From assembly GCA_030426395.1 (NCBI GenBank), contig JAUHYE010000006.1:1-62225 (forward strand): a DNA stretch of 62,225 nucleotides, written 5' to 3'. Made by a program: the position numbers and the translations under genes. How positions within the stretch are numbered: the first letter of the stretch is position 1; every line of letters begins with the position of its first letter. Source of the DNA: Phycisphaerae bacterium (lineage in GTDB: Bacteria; Planctomycetota; Phycisphaerae; Phycisphaerales; UBA1924). The notes under the pieces are model-generated. The model was not told where the DNA came from and made no database searches. It saw only the letters and a list, made by a program, of their open reading frames with translations. Below are positions 31,968 to 40,798 of the stretch, one piece after another.

Positions 31968-33836
31968 TCAGCCGGCGTGTTGCCCATTCGTGCTCGCCCC
32001 AACGAGTCGCTTCCGCTCGGCCTCTTCCCAGGGCAGCACCATGGCCATGTGCAATCGCTGACCCATCTGCCGCCAGCGGCTGGCCAGCAATTCGCCTAGC
32101 TTGGTCTCGAGTGCCTGCACGGCCACCAGCCGCTGGTCGGCCAGCTTCTCCATCGCCCGCCGCTCGCGCACGAGTTGCTCTATGCGGAGCTTCAGGTCGT
32201 TGTTCTCGCCCTGCACCGTGCCGGCCAATTGACGGGCGTTCGTCAGGCTCTCACGCAGCTTCGCAAGGTCGACGCCGGCGAACTTTGCACGCAGCGCCGC
32301 CGCCTCGCGCTCGGCGGCATCGCGTTGCTGAGTGAGCTGCTTGCATTGCTGCTCGGCTTGCTGCTTCGCTTCGGCGAGTTCGGCACGCAGCTTTTCGACC
32401 TCGCCGGCGAGGGTTGACCTCTGCTGGTCGGCGCTTTCCGCCCGACGAACGGCCTGGGCCAACTCTTGCCGGGCCTGCTGCAACGCCTGGGTGTTCTGGC
32501 TGAGCTTCTGCGTGACCTCGCTGGCGCGTCGCTCGGCCTCGCCGTTTTGTTTGTCTTGCAGGGCCCGCTCGAGTCGATCCAGCCGTTGCATCACCGCGTT
32601 CTCGCTCATCGACTTCCTCCGAACCTCTTCGTCCTTCTCGTTCAGCGCTCGACGCGCCACCGACAGCTCGGCCCGATACTGCCGCGCTGCCTTCGCCGCG
32701 TCGCCGGCCAGCCCAACCAGCACCGCGCGACTCGGCTCGATCTGCACCACCTCGGCACCCTCGACCCGACCCGATTCGAACCGGTCGATCTGGGCCGTCA
32801 CCTCGCCCAGGGGCACGTCCTTGATGCAGTGCGAACGACGCTGCTCGCAACGCCAGTCGCACGGCGAGCACGGCACCGCCAGCGTGATCGACACGCTCTG
32901 CCTGGCCAACGGCCGGAACCGCGGCCACGTGCCGCCGCCGAAGATCGCGAACACCGGCTTCCCGAACGCCGCGGCGATGTGCATCGGCCCCGTGTCCCGC
33001 CCGACATACCCGCGCGAAGCGTCGAGCAGCGCCGCCATCAGCAGCGTGTCGCCCTCGGGCCCACCAAACCAGTGGCGGGGTTCGAGCCCCTTGGCCTCGA
33101 GCGCGTCGGCGATTTCCCGTGAGACTTCGGCCTCGTCCTGAGCGCCGAGCAGCAGCACGGGGCGATCGTACTTCTCCATCCAGTACGCAAGCGCGTGGGC
33201 CCATCGCTCGGGCCGCCAGTTGCGGATGGCCGTGTGCCCGTGATGCCCGACACACGCGGCGAGGTATGTGCCGCGTTCGAGTCCCAATGGGCCCAGCACG
33301 GCATCGGCGGCTTGCGCCTGATCAGGCTCTATCACCAGCCTTGGCTCATCAAGCTGTACGGCCTTGCCCAGCACGGTCCGTGCCAGCGCCTCGCTCTTGC
33401 GCAGCTCGTGCAGGTCCTCATTGACCCGGACGATCTCGTCGAATGGGGCCCCGACCTCTTCCTCACACCCATACAACGGATCGAGGAACTTGCCGCCTGC
33501 CTGTCCGATCGAACGAGCGTCGGGCAATGCCGCCAACAGTCGCTCTTCGAGCACCGTCCAGGTGTACGGCGCTGCCACGAATACCTCGGGTTCGAACGCC
33601 GCCGCCGCTTCTGCAACCGGGTCCAGTCGTGCGTCGTCCGGCTGGATCTTCCCGCTGTACACGCTCATGGGCAGCTCGATGAGCCGAGCCCCGGGAGCCA
33701 CGACGCGGGCCAGCGGCTGCACGAGCGGCGAGACCACGAGAGCCAACTCGTGGCCGGCATCATGCAGCGCACGGAACAACGGCTCGCGCAGGACCACGTC
33801 GCCGATGGTGTCCGGATTGGAAATGAGGATGCGCAT
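31968..33836 (-). CDS. Heptosyltransferase-type (GT9) enzyme fused to a coiled coil
   Basis: The 622-residue protein starts like ADP-heptose transferases: 'MRILISNPDTIGDVVLREPL'. The donor site 'GYVGRDTGPMHIAAAFGKPV' and a Cys cluster 'CSPCDWRCEQRRSHCI' near 330 are GT9 features. GT9 enzymes are usually about 340 residues. From about 385 to 600 the protein is a continuous heptad-rich coiled coil ('LERALQDKQNGEAERRASEV', 'LAGEVEKLRAELAEAKQQAE'), with Gln, Glu, Arg and Ala dominant. The coiled coil could tether the enzyme to a complex or measure a chain, as in WbdD-like systems. gmhA, a heptose-precursor gene, is at 49948-50529, so heptose as the donated sugar is plausible. Confidence 0.9.
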   Translation of the reverse strand: MRILISNPDTIGDVVLREPLFRALHDAGHELALVVSPLVQPLARVVAPGARLIELPMSVYSGKIQPDDARLDPVAEAAAAFEPEVFVAAPYTWTVLEERLLAALPDARSIGQAGGKFLDPLYGCEEEVGAPFDEIVRVNEDLHELRKSEALARTVLGKAVQLDEPRLVIEPDQAQAADAVLGPLGLERGTYLAACVGHHGHTAIRNWRPERWAHALAYWMEKYDRPVLLLGAQDEAEVSREIADALEAKGLEPRHWFGGPEGDTLLMAALLDASRGYVGRDTGPMHIAAAFGKPVFAIFGGGTWPRFRPLARQSVSITLAVPCSPCDWRCEQRRSHCIKDVPLGEVTAQIDRFESGRVEGAEVVQIEPSRAVLVGLAGDAAKAARQYRAELSVARRALNEKDEEVRRKSMSENAVMQRLDRLERALQDKQNGEAERRASEVTQKLSQNTQALQQARQELAQAVRRAESADQQRSTLAGEVEKLRAELAEAKQQAEQQCKQLTQQRDAAEREAAALRAKFAGVDLAKLRESLTNARQLAGTVQGENNDLKLRIEQLVRERRAMEKLADQRLVAVQALETKLGELLASRWRQMGQRLHMAMVLPWEEAERKRLVGASTNGQHAG

Positions 33837-33938
33837 AAAGGGTTTGTACGGGCAGGCTCGCCCGGGTCGGCCTCGGGCCGTGTGCGGGCAATGAAAGGAT
33901 AGTGCGCCGCACTAGCGGCTTCTTCGTTTCCTGCCGAC

Positions 33939-35579
33939 TTATGGGCGGTTCGCGGCCGCCGGGCTCGCCCCGACCGGCCCGGCCAGGGCGTCCATGAACT
34001 CGCGATGGTTCGCACACCTGGGCACCTTGTTCTGCCCTCCCAGCTTGCCGCGGCCTTCCATCCAGCGGTGGATCGCTCCGGGCTCCAGCGGCGTCACGAT
34101 GGGCGGGGCCATCCCCAAGCTGTCAGTCCGCTTCACGCGATAATCCACCACCTCGCTCTGGAGCTTGGCGTCGAACGCCAGGGCGAATCGCGCCATGTCC
34201 GCACCGCCGCCCACCTCCACGGCCAACTGCAACCCCGAGCGGACGCCATCCCCCGGATACACCGGCGAGGCCGTGAACTCGCCGACCTCGACGCCCGCCT
34301 GGCGGGCCGCGTGGGCCACTGCGGTCTCGATGTTCTCGACGATCAGGTTCTCGCCAAAGGCATTGATGAACAGCTTGTGCCGCCCGACGATCCGCAATCG
34401 TGCCGGGCCGGTGCCCCCGCCCCAGCCGATGCGATTGGGCACGCTCTCGAACACCACCACGTCGCCGATGACGTACCGCCACAGCCCCGCGCACGTGCTC
34501 ATCACGACCACGTACCGCTGCCCGGGCTCGGCCTCGTCGGCGCAGAAGGCCGGGGCGTCGGCCTTGCCGATCTCCTCGAGTGGGATGAACTCGTAATAGA
34601 TCCCATGGTCGGCGTTCAGCCGCATCCCGGGCTGTTGGTACTCGTCCTGGATCGCGATGAACCCCTCGCTGGCGGGGTAGAGCTCCAGCCGCACGGGGAT
34701 GTCACGCTCGCCGCCGGTGAACAAGCGTCGCACGGTGGGCTCGAACGGGTCGTACCGCACGCCGCCGTGGGTGAAGAGCGTGAGGTTGGGCCAGACCTCG
34801 TCGATGCGCGATTTGCCGGTCAGGGCCAGCACCTTCTCCATGAGCGCGACTGTCCAACTCGGCATGCCGCTGATCATGCGGATGTCCTGCTGACTCGTCA
34901 GTTTGGCCATCGCGTCCAGCTTGCTGGGCCAGTGGCTCATCAGCGCGATCTCGGAGCCGGGCGAATAGATCGCGGTCAGCGGCCAGCGGATCTGCTGGGT
35001 CGCGATGCCCGAGAGGTCGCCCACCAAGATGCCGTTGTCCTGCCGGTCAAGTTCGCTCGAGCCGCCCAGGAACAGGGCCTTGCCGCCCAGCAGCCGCGGG
35101 ATCGACACCCCCCAGTTGAGCGCGTGCGCGAAGATGTCGAAGGAAGCCTTCTTGTTGGACGCCATCATCGCATCGCTGATGGGGATGCGCTTGTCGCCCG
35201 CCGTCGTGCCGCTGGTCTGGCAGAACTGCTTCACCAGTCCCGGCCACAAGACGTCCGGCTCGGCATCTTCGACCATCCGCTTGACGTACGGCAGGAACGC
35301 CACATACTCGCGCGCGGGCACGGCCTTTCGGTATTCCGCCGCGATCTCGCGGTCGCTCGCCTTCAGCACCGACGCGAAGCCATACTCGCGCCCGAAGGCG
35401 GTGTCCTTGGCCTGGTCAAGCAACGACCGCAGTTGCGCGCGCTGGATGTACGCGGTGTTGGCGGTCCAGTGCGCATGGTTGCGTAGTTTCTTCGCCCGCC
35501 CGGCCACGCGCGCGTGCAGGCCGGCGCCGATGAGCGAGGTCCATCGCAATCCACCCGGTTGGTCGGAAACCTGGGCCAC
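33939..35579 (-). CDS. GH3-family acyl-adenylating enzyme
   Basis: The 546-residue protein matches the GH3 fold, known from plant enzymes that adenylate a carboxylic acid and join it to an amino acid. ATP motifs are visible: 'VKQFCQTSGTTAGDKRIPIS' (motif 1), 'ELYPASEGFIAIQ' (motif 2) and 'GLWRYVIGDVVVFESV' (motif 3), followed by 'FINAFGENLIVENIETAV'. Bacterial GH3 proteins have unknown substrates. The alpha/beta hydrolase gene ends 6 bp before this start, so the two are an operon; a ligase with a hydrolase fits making and breaking an acyl conjugate or ester. No signal peptide. Confidence 0.9.
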   Translation of the reverse strand: MAQVSDQPGGLRWTSLIGAGLHARVAGRAKKLRNHAHWTANTAYIQRAQLRSLLDQAKDTAFGREYGFASVLKASDREIAAEYRKAVPAREYVAFLPYVKRMVEDAEPDVLWPGLVKQFCQTSGTTAGDKRIPISDAMMASNKKASFDIFAHALNWGVSIPRLLGGKALFLGGSSELDRQDNGILVGDLSGIATQQIRWPLTAIYSPGSEIALMSHWPSKLDAMAKLTSQQDIRMISGMPSWTVALMEKVLALTGKSRIDEVWPNLTLFTHGGVRYDPFEPTVRRLFTGGERDIPVRLELYPASEGFIAIQDEYQQPGMRLNADHGIYYEFIPLEEIGKADAPAFCADEAEPGQRYVVVMSTCAGLWRYVIGDVVVFESVPNRIGWGGGTGPARLRIVGRHKLFINAFGENLIVENIETAVAHAARQAGVEVGEFTASPVYPGDGVRSGLQLAVEVGGGADMARFALAFDAKLQSEVVDYRVKRTDSLGMAPPIVTPLEPGAIHRWMEGRGKLGGQNKVPRCANHREFMDALAGPVGASPAAANRP

Positions 35580-35585
35580 GTTGGG

Positions 35586-36467
35586 CTACGCGTCGGCCTT
35601 TTCGGGTCCGAGCGATTCGACGAACTCGACGAGCTCCTGCGCGAACGGCTCGGGATGCTCCATCATCGGCACGTGCCCGCAGCGGTCGAACCACACCAGC
35701 CGGCTCTTGGGAAGCATGGTCGAGAACTGGTCGGCCGCCTCGGGGGGGGTCACGATGTCCTGCCTGCCCCAGATCAGCAGCGTGGGCGCCTGGATCTGCG
35801 CCATGCGCGAGCCCAGGTGGTTGCGCCTGGCGCTGCGGCTCAAACGCACCATTGCCCGGGCGCCGCCACGCTCGCTCAGTTGCTGATGGGCCCGCTCGAT
35901 GTCGCTCGCCCGCATGTGCGTGCCGGGGTCAAAGAACAGCTCACCGATCTTGCGCTCCAGCCACGCGCGGCTGGGCCGCAGCTGGACATCGCTGACCATC
36001 GACTTCTCGATGAGCCCGCTGGAGCCGGCCAGCACGAGTCCACGAACCAGGTCGGGCCGTTGCAGCGCGACTCGAAGCGCCACGTGCCCCCCGAAGCTGT
36101 TGCCCACCAGCACCACCGGGTGGTCGAAGTGCTGTTCGAGGAAATCGATCGTCAGCGCCGTCACGCCATCGATCGAGCAGTCCTCGCCGCGCAAATCAAG
36201 CAGAGGGATCTGCAATAGCACGCACCGCACGCTGGGCTCGGCCTGGCGGACGACGTCCTCCCAGTGCTCGTTGAGCCCCACCAGCCCGTGCAGGAACACG
36301 ACCGCCGCCCCCGCGCCGACCTCCTCGACGCTGGCGGGCACCGGGCCGTGGCGGCCGCGCAGCGAGAGTGCCCTGCCGCACGACGGCGTCGTGGTGGTGG
36401 CCGATTTGGCCGAAGCGTGCTGTCCCGTGGCGCCCGTGGGTGTCAACGTGTGGGGTTCCCTGCCCAT
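35586..36467 (-). CDS. Alpha/beta-fold hydrolase
   Basis: The 293-residue enzyme has the full catalytic set: oxyanion 'FLHGL' (60-64), nucleophile Ser124 in 'VGNSFGGHVA', an Asp in 'LLIWGRQDIVTP' and the His in 'FDRCGHVPMMEHPE'. It is of the esterase/C-C hydrolase type (MhpC/BphD-like); the substrate is unknown. The first 35 residues are Thr/Ser-rich and probably not part of the fold; a later start cannot be excluded. The downstream GH3 gene is 6 bp away. A 162-bp gap, in which I see no gene, separates it from the LolD-type gene upstream. Confidence 0.88.
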   Translation of the reverse strand: MGREPHTLTPTGATGQHASAKSATTTTPSCGRALSLRGRHGPVPASVEEVGAGAAVVFLHGLVGLNEHWEDVVRQAEPSVRCVLLQIPLLDLRGEDCSIDGVTALTIDFLEQHFDHPVVLVGNSFGGHVALRVALQRPDLVRGLVLAGSSGLIEKSMVSDVQLRPSRAWLERKIGELFFDPGTHMRASDIERAHQQLSERGGARAMVRLSRSARRNHLGSRMAQIQAPTLLIWGRQDIVTPPEAADQFSTMLPKSRLVWFDRCGHVPMMEHPEPFAQELVEFVESLGPEKADA

Positions 36468-36629
36468 CGGGCCCGCGACAAGTCATGGGGGCGGCGATTG
36501 CGGCGGCATCCACCGACCGAACACCCAAACCCCGGGGGCGAGCCCAGAACACGATACTACGCGCCATCCCCGCCCCGTGCGGTCTGGAACCTAGTGAGAG
36601 CCAACCAGCGCCCTCGATGCCGGCGCGGG

Positions 36630-37367
36630 CTATCCCGATTTGGCTGCCAAGGCCTCTTCGACGATCACCCCATCCACCATGTGCACCACACGGTCGGCCC
36701 GCTTCGCGACGTGCCGGTCGTGGGTCACCATCAGCATCGCCCGCTTGGGGGCCCCCCCATCCATCGAGCCATCGTCGGGGCGGACGACCTTCTCCAGGGC
36801 GTCCAGGATCCCCTCGCCGGTGTGCTGGTCGAGGTTGCCGGTGGGCTCGTCGGCCAGCAAGAGTGGCGGGTCGGCGATCAGGGCCCGGGCGATGGCCACC
36901 CGCTGCCGCTCGCCGCCGCTGAGCTGGGCGGGCTTGTGCCGCAGCCGCTCGCCCAGGCCGAAGGCCGTGAGCAATTCCCTGGCCCGCTCGCGCCGCTCGG
37001 CGGTGATCTTGCTGCCCAGCACGCCCCGGGTCATCGCCCCCAGCAGCACGTTGCCCACCACGTCCAGCTCGGGCAGCAGGTGGTAGAACTGGAACACGAT
37101 GCCCACGTCGCGCGAGCGGTAGCGGTTCAGCCCGCCCGGCCCGAGGCGGGAGATGTCGCGTCCCTGGAATGTGATCGTGCCGTCCTGGGGCTTGTCCAAT
37201 CCCCCGATCAGGTGCAGCAGGGTGCTCTTGCCGCTGCCCGAGGCCCCCAGGATCGCCACCCACTCGCCCGGCTTGAGCGTGAGCGACGCCCCACGCAGCA
37301 CCGGCACCGGGACGCGGCCCAGCTTGTAGGTCTTGTGGACGTTCTTCGCGTCGAGCAGCAGGCTCAC
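36630..37367 (-). CDS. lolD: LolD/MacB-type ABC transporter ATP-binding protein
   Basis: The 245-residue ATPase has Walker A 'GASGSGKST' (41-49), Q-loop 'VFQFYHLLPELDV', signature 'LSGGERQ', Walker B 'LLLADEPTGNLD' and switch 'VTHDRHVAK'. The 'FY.LLPELDV..NV' phrase and size match LolD, which with LolC/E extracts lipoproteins from the cytoplasmic membrane; MacB/FtsE-like roles are alternatives. A 15-residue Gly/Ser/Asp-rich insertion ('RPDDGSMDGGAPKR') lies just before the switch region. No LolC/E permease is adjacent. Its ATG overlaps the proS stop by 4 bp, so it is co-translated with proS. Confidence 0.85.
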   Translation of the reverse strand: MSLLLDAKNVHKTYKLGRVPVPVLRGASLTLKPGEWVAILGASGSGKSTLLHLIGGLDKPQDGTITFQGRDISRLGPGGLNRYRSRDVGIVFQFYHLLPELDVVGNVLLGAMTRGVLGSKITAERRERARELLTAFGLGERLRHKPAQLSGGERQRVAIARALIADPPLLLADEPTGNLDQHTGEGILDALEKVVRPDDGSMDGGAPKRAMLMVTHDRHVAKRADRVVHMVDGVIVEEALAAKSG

Positions 37368-39199
37368 GCCGTCTCCAGCGCGCTGATGCAGCGATCGATC
37401 ACCGAGTCAAAGGCCACGACCTCGCCCTTGCCGGTGTCCTTACGCAGCTTGAACTCCACGCCGCCGGCGTCCAGCGCCTTGTCGCCTAGCGTCAAACGCA
37501 CGGGGATGCCGATCAGGTCGGCGTCCTTGAATTTCGGCCCCGGCCGCTCGTTCCTGTCGTCGATCAGCACATCCGCGCCGCGCTCGGCCAGCTTCTGGGC
37601 GAGCTCGCTGGCGATCTTCTTCTGCTTCTCGTCCTCGGCCTTCATCAAAATGATCTCGACGTGATACGGCGCCACTGCCGCGGGCCAGACGATGCCGTTC
37701 TCGTCGTGGCTCATCTCGACGCACGCGGCCATGGTCCGGCTCACGCCGATGCCGTAGCAGCCCATCGTCACCGCCCGCGGCTTCTGGTCCTCGGCGAGCA
37801 CCTTGAACTCCATCGCGTCGGAGTACTTCGTGCCCAGCTTGAAGATGTGCCCCACCTCGATGCCCCGCTGCACCTGCAGCGTCGAGCCGACGGCCCGCGG
37901 CGACGGATCGCCCGCCTCCGCGTTGCGGATGTCGGCGACCTTGAGCCTCTCGACCTCGTACCCCAGGTCGCGGCCCCAGTGCCAGCCGGTCACGTGGTGG
38001 TCCATCTCGTCGGCGCCCGTGGCCCAGGCGGTTCCGCCCTGGGCCGCATCGGGATCGACCACGATCGTCGCGCCCGTCAGTTTGGCGAACGCGCTCGGGC
38101 TCACGTAGCCGATGGCCAGCCCGTCCGCCTTGGCCTGGGCCTCGTCGGCCAGCTTCACGCCCGAGCCCACCGCGTCGCGCACCTTGCCCTCGTTGACGTC
38201 GTGATCCCCGCGGACGACGGCCAGCACGTACTTGGTCTTGCTCGGGTCGCTCAGCACACGCTCGAAGACGATCGTCTTGAGCATGCCCGCCGCGTTGGTG
38301 CCCAGGTGCTGGGCCACGCCCTCTATGCCAGGCATGTTCGGCGTGTGGTGCTTCTTCAGTTCCTGCGCGGCCTCGCCGTCGAACGACCACGCGCGCTCGC
38401 CGATCTCCGCCTTCTCCACGTTCGCCGCGTACCCGCTGGCCGGGCACACCAGCACCTTGTCCTCGCCGCTCTCGGCGTGCACCATGAACTCGTGGCTGGC
38501 CGAGCCGCCGATGGGCCCGCTCTCGGCCTCGACGGCGGTGAAGGTCAGCCCGCAGCGCGTGAAGATCCGCGTGTAGGCGTCGTAGAAGTGGTCGTACGCC
38601 ACGTCCAGCCCGCCCTCGCCCTGCTGGTTGAGGTGGAATGAGTACGCGTCCTTCATGATGAACTCGCGGCAGCGCAGCAGCCCCGAGCGCGGCCGCGGCT
38701 CGTCGCGGAACTTGGTCTGGATCTGGTACAAACTCAGCGGCAGCTGCTTGTACGAGGTAATCGCCCCCTTCATCATCTCGACGATGGGCTCCTCGTGCGT
38801 CGGGGCGAGCGCGATGTCCCGCCCGTGGCGGTCCTGCAGCGTGAACAGGTCGTCGCCGTACGCCTTGTCCCGCCCGGTCTGCTTCAAGAGGCTCACCGGC
38901 TCCATGGCCGGGAAGAGCATCTCCATCGCCCCGATCCGCTCGTGCTCCTGGCGGACGATCTCCTGGATCTTGCGGAGGCTGCGCCAGGCCAGCGGCAGGT
39001 AGTCGTACACCCCCGCGGCGAGCTGCCGGATGAACCCCGCCCGCACCAGATAGACGTGGCTGGGCGTCGTCGCGTCGGCCGGGGCCTCGCGGGTGGTGGG
39101 GATGAGGGTGCGCGTCCAGAGGTGGATGTCGCCCGTGCGGGCGGTGCTGAGGGGTCCGGCTTCGCCGGTGGGGGAGGATTGGGCGGCGGTCGTGTTCAT
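37364..39199 (-). CDS. proS: Prolyl-tRNA synthetase (bacterial type)
   Basis: The 611-residue class II synthetase attaches proline to tRNA-Pro. Motif 2 lies in 'RDEPRPRSGLLRCREFIMKD', motif 3 in 'VTMGCYGIGVSRTMAACVEM', and the Pro-site loop in 'LAPTHEEPIVEMM'. Between them, about 235-415, is the INS editing domain that hydrolyses Ala-tRNA-Pro, and the C-terminus is the anticodon domain ('VLIDDRNERPGPKFKDADLI'). This is the bacterial prokaryote-like architecture rather than the archaeal/eukaryote-like one. The first 25 residues are an extension. It is the first gene of a two-gene overlap with lolD. Confidence 0.96.
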   Translation of the reverse strand: MNTTAAQSSPTGEAGPLSTARTGDIHLWTRTLIPTTREAPADATTPSHVYLVRAGFIRQLAAGVYDYLPLAWRSLRKIQEIVRQEHERIGAMEMLFPAMEPVSLLKQTGRDKAYGDDLFTLQDRHGRDIALAPTHEEPIVEMMKGAITSYKQLPLSLYQIQTKFRDEPRPRSGLLRCREFIMKDAYSFHLNQQGEGGLDVAYDHFYDAYTRIFTRCGLTFTAVEAESGPIGGSASHEFMVHAESGEDKVLVCPASGYAANVEKAEIGERAWSFDGEAAQELKKHHTPNMPGIEGVAQHLGTNAAGMLKTIVFERVLSDPSKTKYVLAVVRGDHDVNEGKVRDAVGSGVKLADEAQAKADGLAIGYVSPSAFAKLTGATIVVDPDAAQGGTAWATGADEMDHHVTGWHWGRDLGYEVERLKVADIRNAEAGDPSPRAVGSTLQVQRGIEVGHIFKLGTKYSDAMEFKVLAEDQKPRAVTMGCYGIGVSRTMAACVEMSHDENGIVWPAAVAPYHVEIILMKAEDEKQKKIASELAQKLAERGADVLIDDRNERPGPKFKDADLIGIPVRLTLGDKALDAGGVEFKLRKDTGKGEVVAFDSVIDRCISALETA

Positions 39200-39350
39200 G
39201 GGAGGGCAGGGTAGGTTGGGCGGCCTCGCGCGAGCGTTTTGTCCTCGGATCCGAACCGCCCCGGCACCAGGGCGGTATCGATATCCGGGTGGCGGGCCCG
39301 TGCGGAGGGGACGCCAGCCCGATCCTTATTTCTCCGCAAAGGAAGACAAC

Positions 39351-40535
39351 ATGAATCGCACCCTGTTCCAAGCGTTGATCGCGCTCGCTGTGGCACCGCC
39401 ATGCCTCGCCCAATGGACGGTCACCAACCTGCATCCCGATGGCGCGAGCGAGTCCTACGCGCCCAGCCTGGGACCCGGTCTGCAGACCGGATCGGCCGTG
39501 TTCGACGGTGTCCGGCGCGCGGGATACTGGCAGGGGTCCGCGGCGTCGTGGACCGACCTGCATCCCGCGGACGCCATCGAGTCGCGTGCCGGGCGTTTCC
39601 GCGAGGGCTTGCTGCTCGGCGTGGTCGAACCGGCACGGTTCGAGTCCCGCGCCGTCCTCTGGCCCGACGGCCTGGCGCCGCTCATCGATATCACACCCCC
39701 CGAGACCACGCGGGCCATCGTTGCCGACGTCCTGGATGGCAACCCGGTCGGCTGGGTCCGCATCGCCGGCTTCGATCGGGCCAGCGTGTGGGAGGGCCTG
39801 ACCACGGCGTGGACGGATCTCACACCCCCCGAGGCCGAGTCCGCCAAGGTCAACAACGCCCACAACGGCCAACTCGTGGGCGAGGTCCGGATCGACAGAG
39901 TCGCGCATGCCGCGCTGTGGGAGGGCGATGGCAGTTCCTGGACGAACCTGAATCCACCCGGTGCGGAGGGCTCGGTCGTGGTCGGCGTGCACAACGGCCA
40001 GCAGGTCGGCGCATTGGTGTTTCCGGGGGACATCACCCGCGCGGCGTTGTGGCGCGGAACGGCCGAGTCCTGGGTCGATCTGACGCCGCCCGGGGCAGAC
40101 TTCGCCAACGCTGGCGACACGTTCGCCGGCTGGCAGGTGGGCTACGTTCGCCTCGAAGGACCGGGCTCGCGTTACCACCGAGCCAGCCTCTGGAACGGCA
40201 CCGCCGATTCGTGGGAGGACCTCTCCGTGGAGCTGCCCGGTGCGTGGCTGAACACCTACGCCATCGAGGTCTGGGCCGATGCCGGCACGTTGTACGTCGT
40301 CGGATGGGGGTACAACCTGGACACCGATCGCAACGAGGCGCTCCTGTGGACCCGGCCCCTCGATGGATGCCGGGTGGACTTCGATGGCGATGGCGCGCTG
40401 ACCATCTTCGACTTCCTCGCATTCCAGACGGCCTTCGATGCCGGCGACCCCTTCGCCGACCTTGACGGCGATGGCGACCTGACCGTCTTCGACTTCCTCG
40501 CGTTCCAGGCGGCCTTCGACGCCGGCTGCCCATAG
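39351..40535 (+). CDS. Secreted repeat protein with a dockerin-like C-terminal tail
   Basis: The 394-residue protein has a signal peptide (MNRTLFQALIALAVAPPCLA, cleavage near 20). The mature part consists of about seven repeats of roughly 45 residues with the pattern 'ALWEGDGSSWTNLNPPGA' and 'GQ.VG.V', resembling HAF-type or beta-propeller blades. The last 50 residues are two Asp loops, 'DFDGDGALTIFDFLAFQ' and 'DLDGDGDLTVFDFLAFQ', each with 'FDAG', ending Cys-Pro. This is the same tail as at 1-377. GGAAG precedes ATG 39351. The gene is divergent from proS. It is probably an extracellular or surface protein; the ligand is unknown. Confidence 0.9.
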   Translation: MNRTLFQALIALAVAPPCLAQWTVTNLHPDGASESYAPSLGPGLQTGSAVFDGVRRAGYWQGSAASWTDLHPADAIESRAGRFREGLLLGVVEPARFESRAVLWPDGLAPLIDITPPETTRAIVADVLDGNPVGWVRIAGFDRASVWEGLTTAWTDLTPPEAESAKVNNAHNGQLVGEVRIDRVAHAALWEGDGSSWTNLNPPGAEGSVVVGVHNGQQVGALVFPGDITRAALWRGTAESWVDLTPPGADFANAGDTFAGWQVGYVRLEGPGSRYHRASLWNGTADSWEDLSVELPGAWLNTYAIEVWADAGTLYVVGWGYNLDTDRNEALLWTRPLDGCRVDFDGDGALTIFDFLAFQTAFDAGDPFADLDGDGDLTVFDFLAFQAAFDAGCP

Positions 40536-40560
40536 ACCCGACCGAGTTCGCCAGACCCAT

Positions 40561-40600
40561 GGCCGGTCGCTGGCTCGCGTGAGCCGGTGGCCGGCCTTTC
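40561..40600 (+). terminator. Candidate hairpin terminator after the secreted repeat protein
   Basis: GGCCGG (40561-40566) and CCGGCC (40591-40596) enclose GGCTC...GAGCC, giving an interrupted hairpin followed by TTTC. The stem has mismatches and the U-tract is short. It lies 25 bp after the stop codon. Confidence 0.35.
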
Positions 40601-40630
40601 GCATGTGCCGCGGGGCCAGCCACCGATTCC

Positions 40631-40798
40631 ATCCGGCTCGCCTTGCCGAACATCCGGCCCCCCCGACCAAGAATCCGGCCCGCCCGACCCAATATCCGGC
40701 TCGCCGGACACGAAATCGGGCACCCCGGACGGCATATCCGAGGCCCCGGAAACAAGATCAGGCATGCCGGATATTTAATCCGGCGACCCATATACGGA
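40631..40798 (+). repeat. Eight-unit 21-bp tandem array with a palindromic core
   Basis: Eight contiguous 21-bp units start at 40631, 40652, 40673, 40694, 40715, 40736, 40757 and 40778; every one begins ATC, and most read ATCCGGC. The clearest unit (40694) contains TCCGGC-TC-GCCGGA, a 14-bp palindrome with consensus TCCGG-N4-CCGGA. The other units keep one or both arms; the last six to seven bases of each unit are A-rich and variable. Twenty-one bp equals two turns of B-DNA, so the cores would lie on one face of the helix. The array ends 264 bp upstream of the gene at 41063. A related array lies upstream of the paralogous gene at 637-1308. Confidence 0.9.

Noticed and set aside
37440..40670. 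A 1076-codon minus-strand frame covering proS and the secreted repeat protein
   Set aside because: It is out of frame with proS and antisense to the 39351 gene, Arg/Pro/Gly-rich, and has no ribosome site or motif.
40631..40798. CRISPR array
   Set aside because: The units are 21 bp, gapless and degenerate, with no unique spacers and no cas genes in the window.
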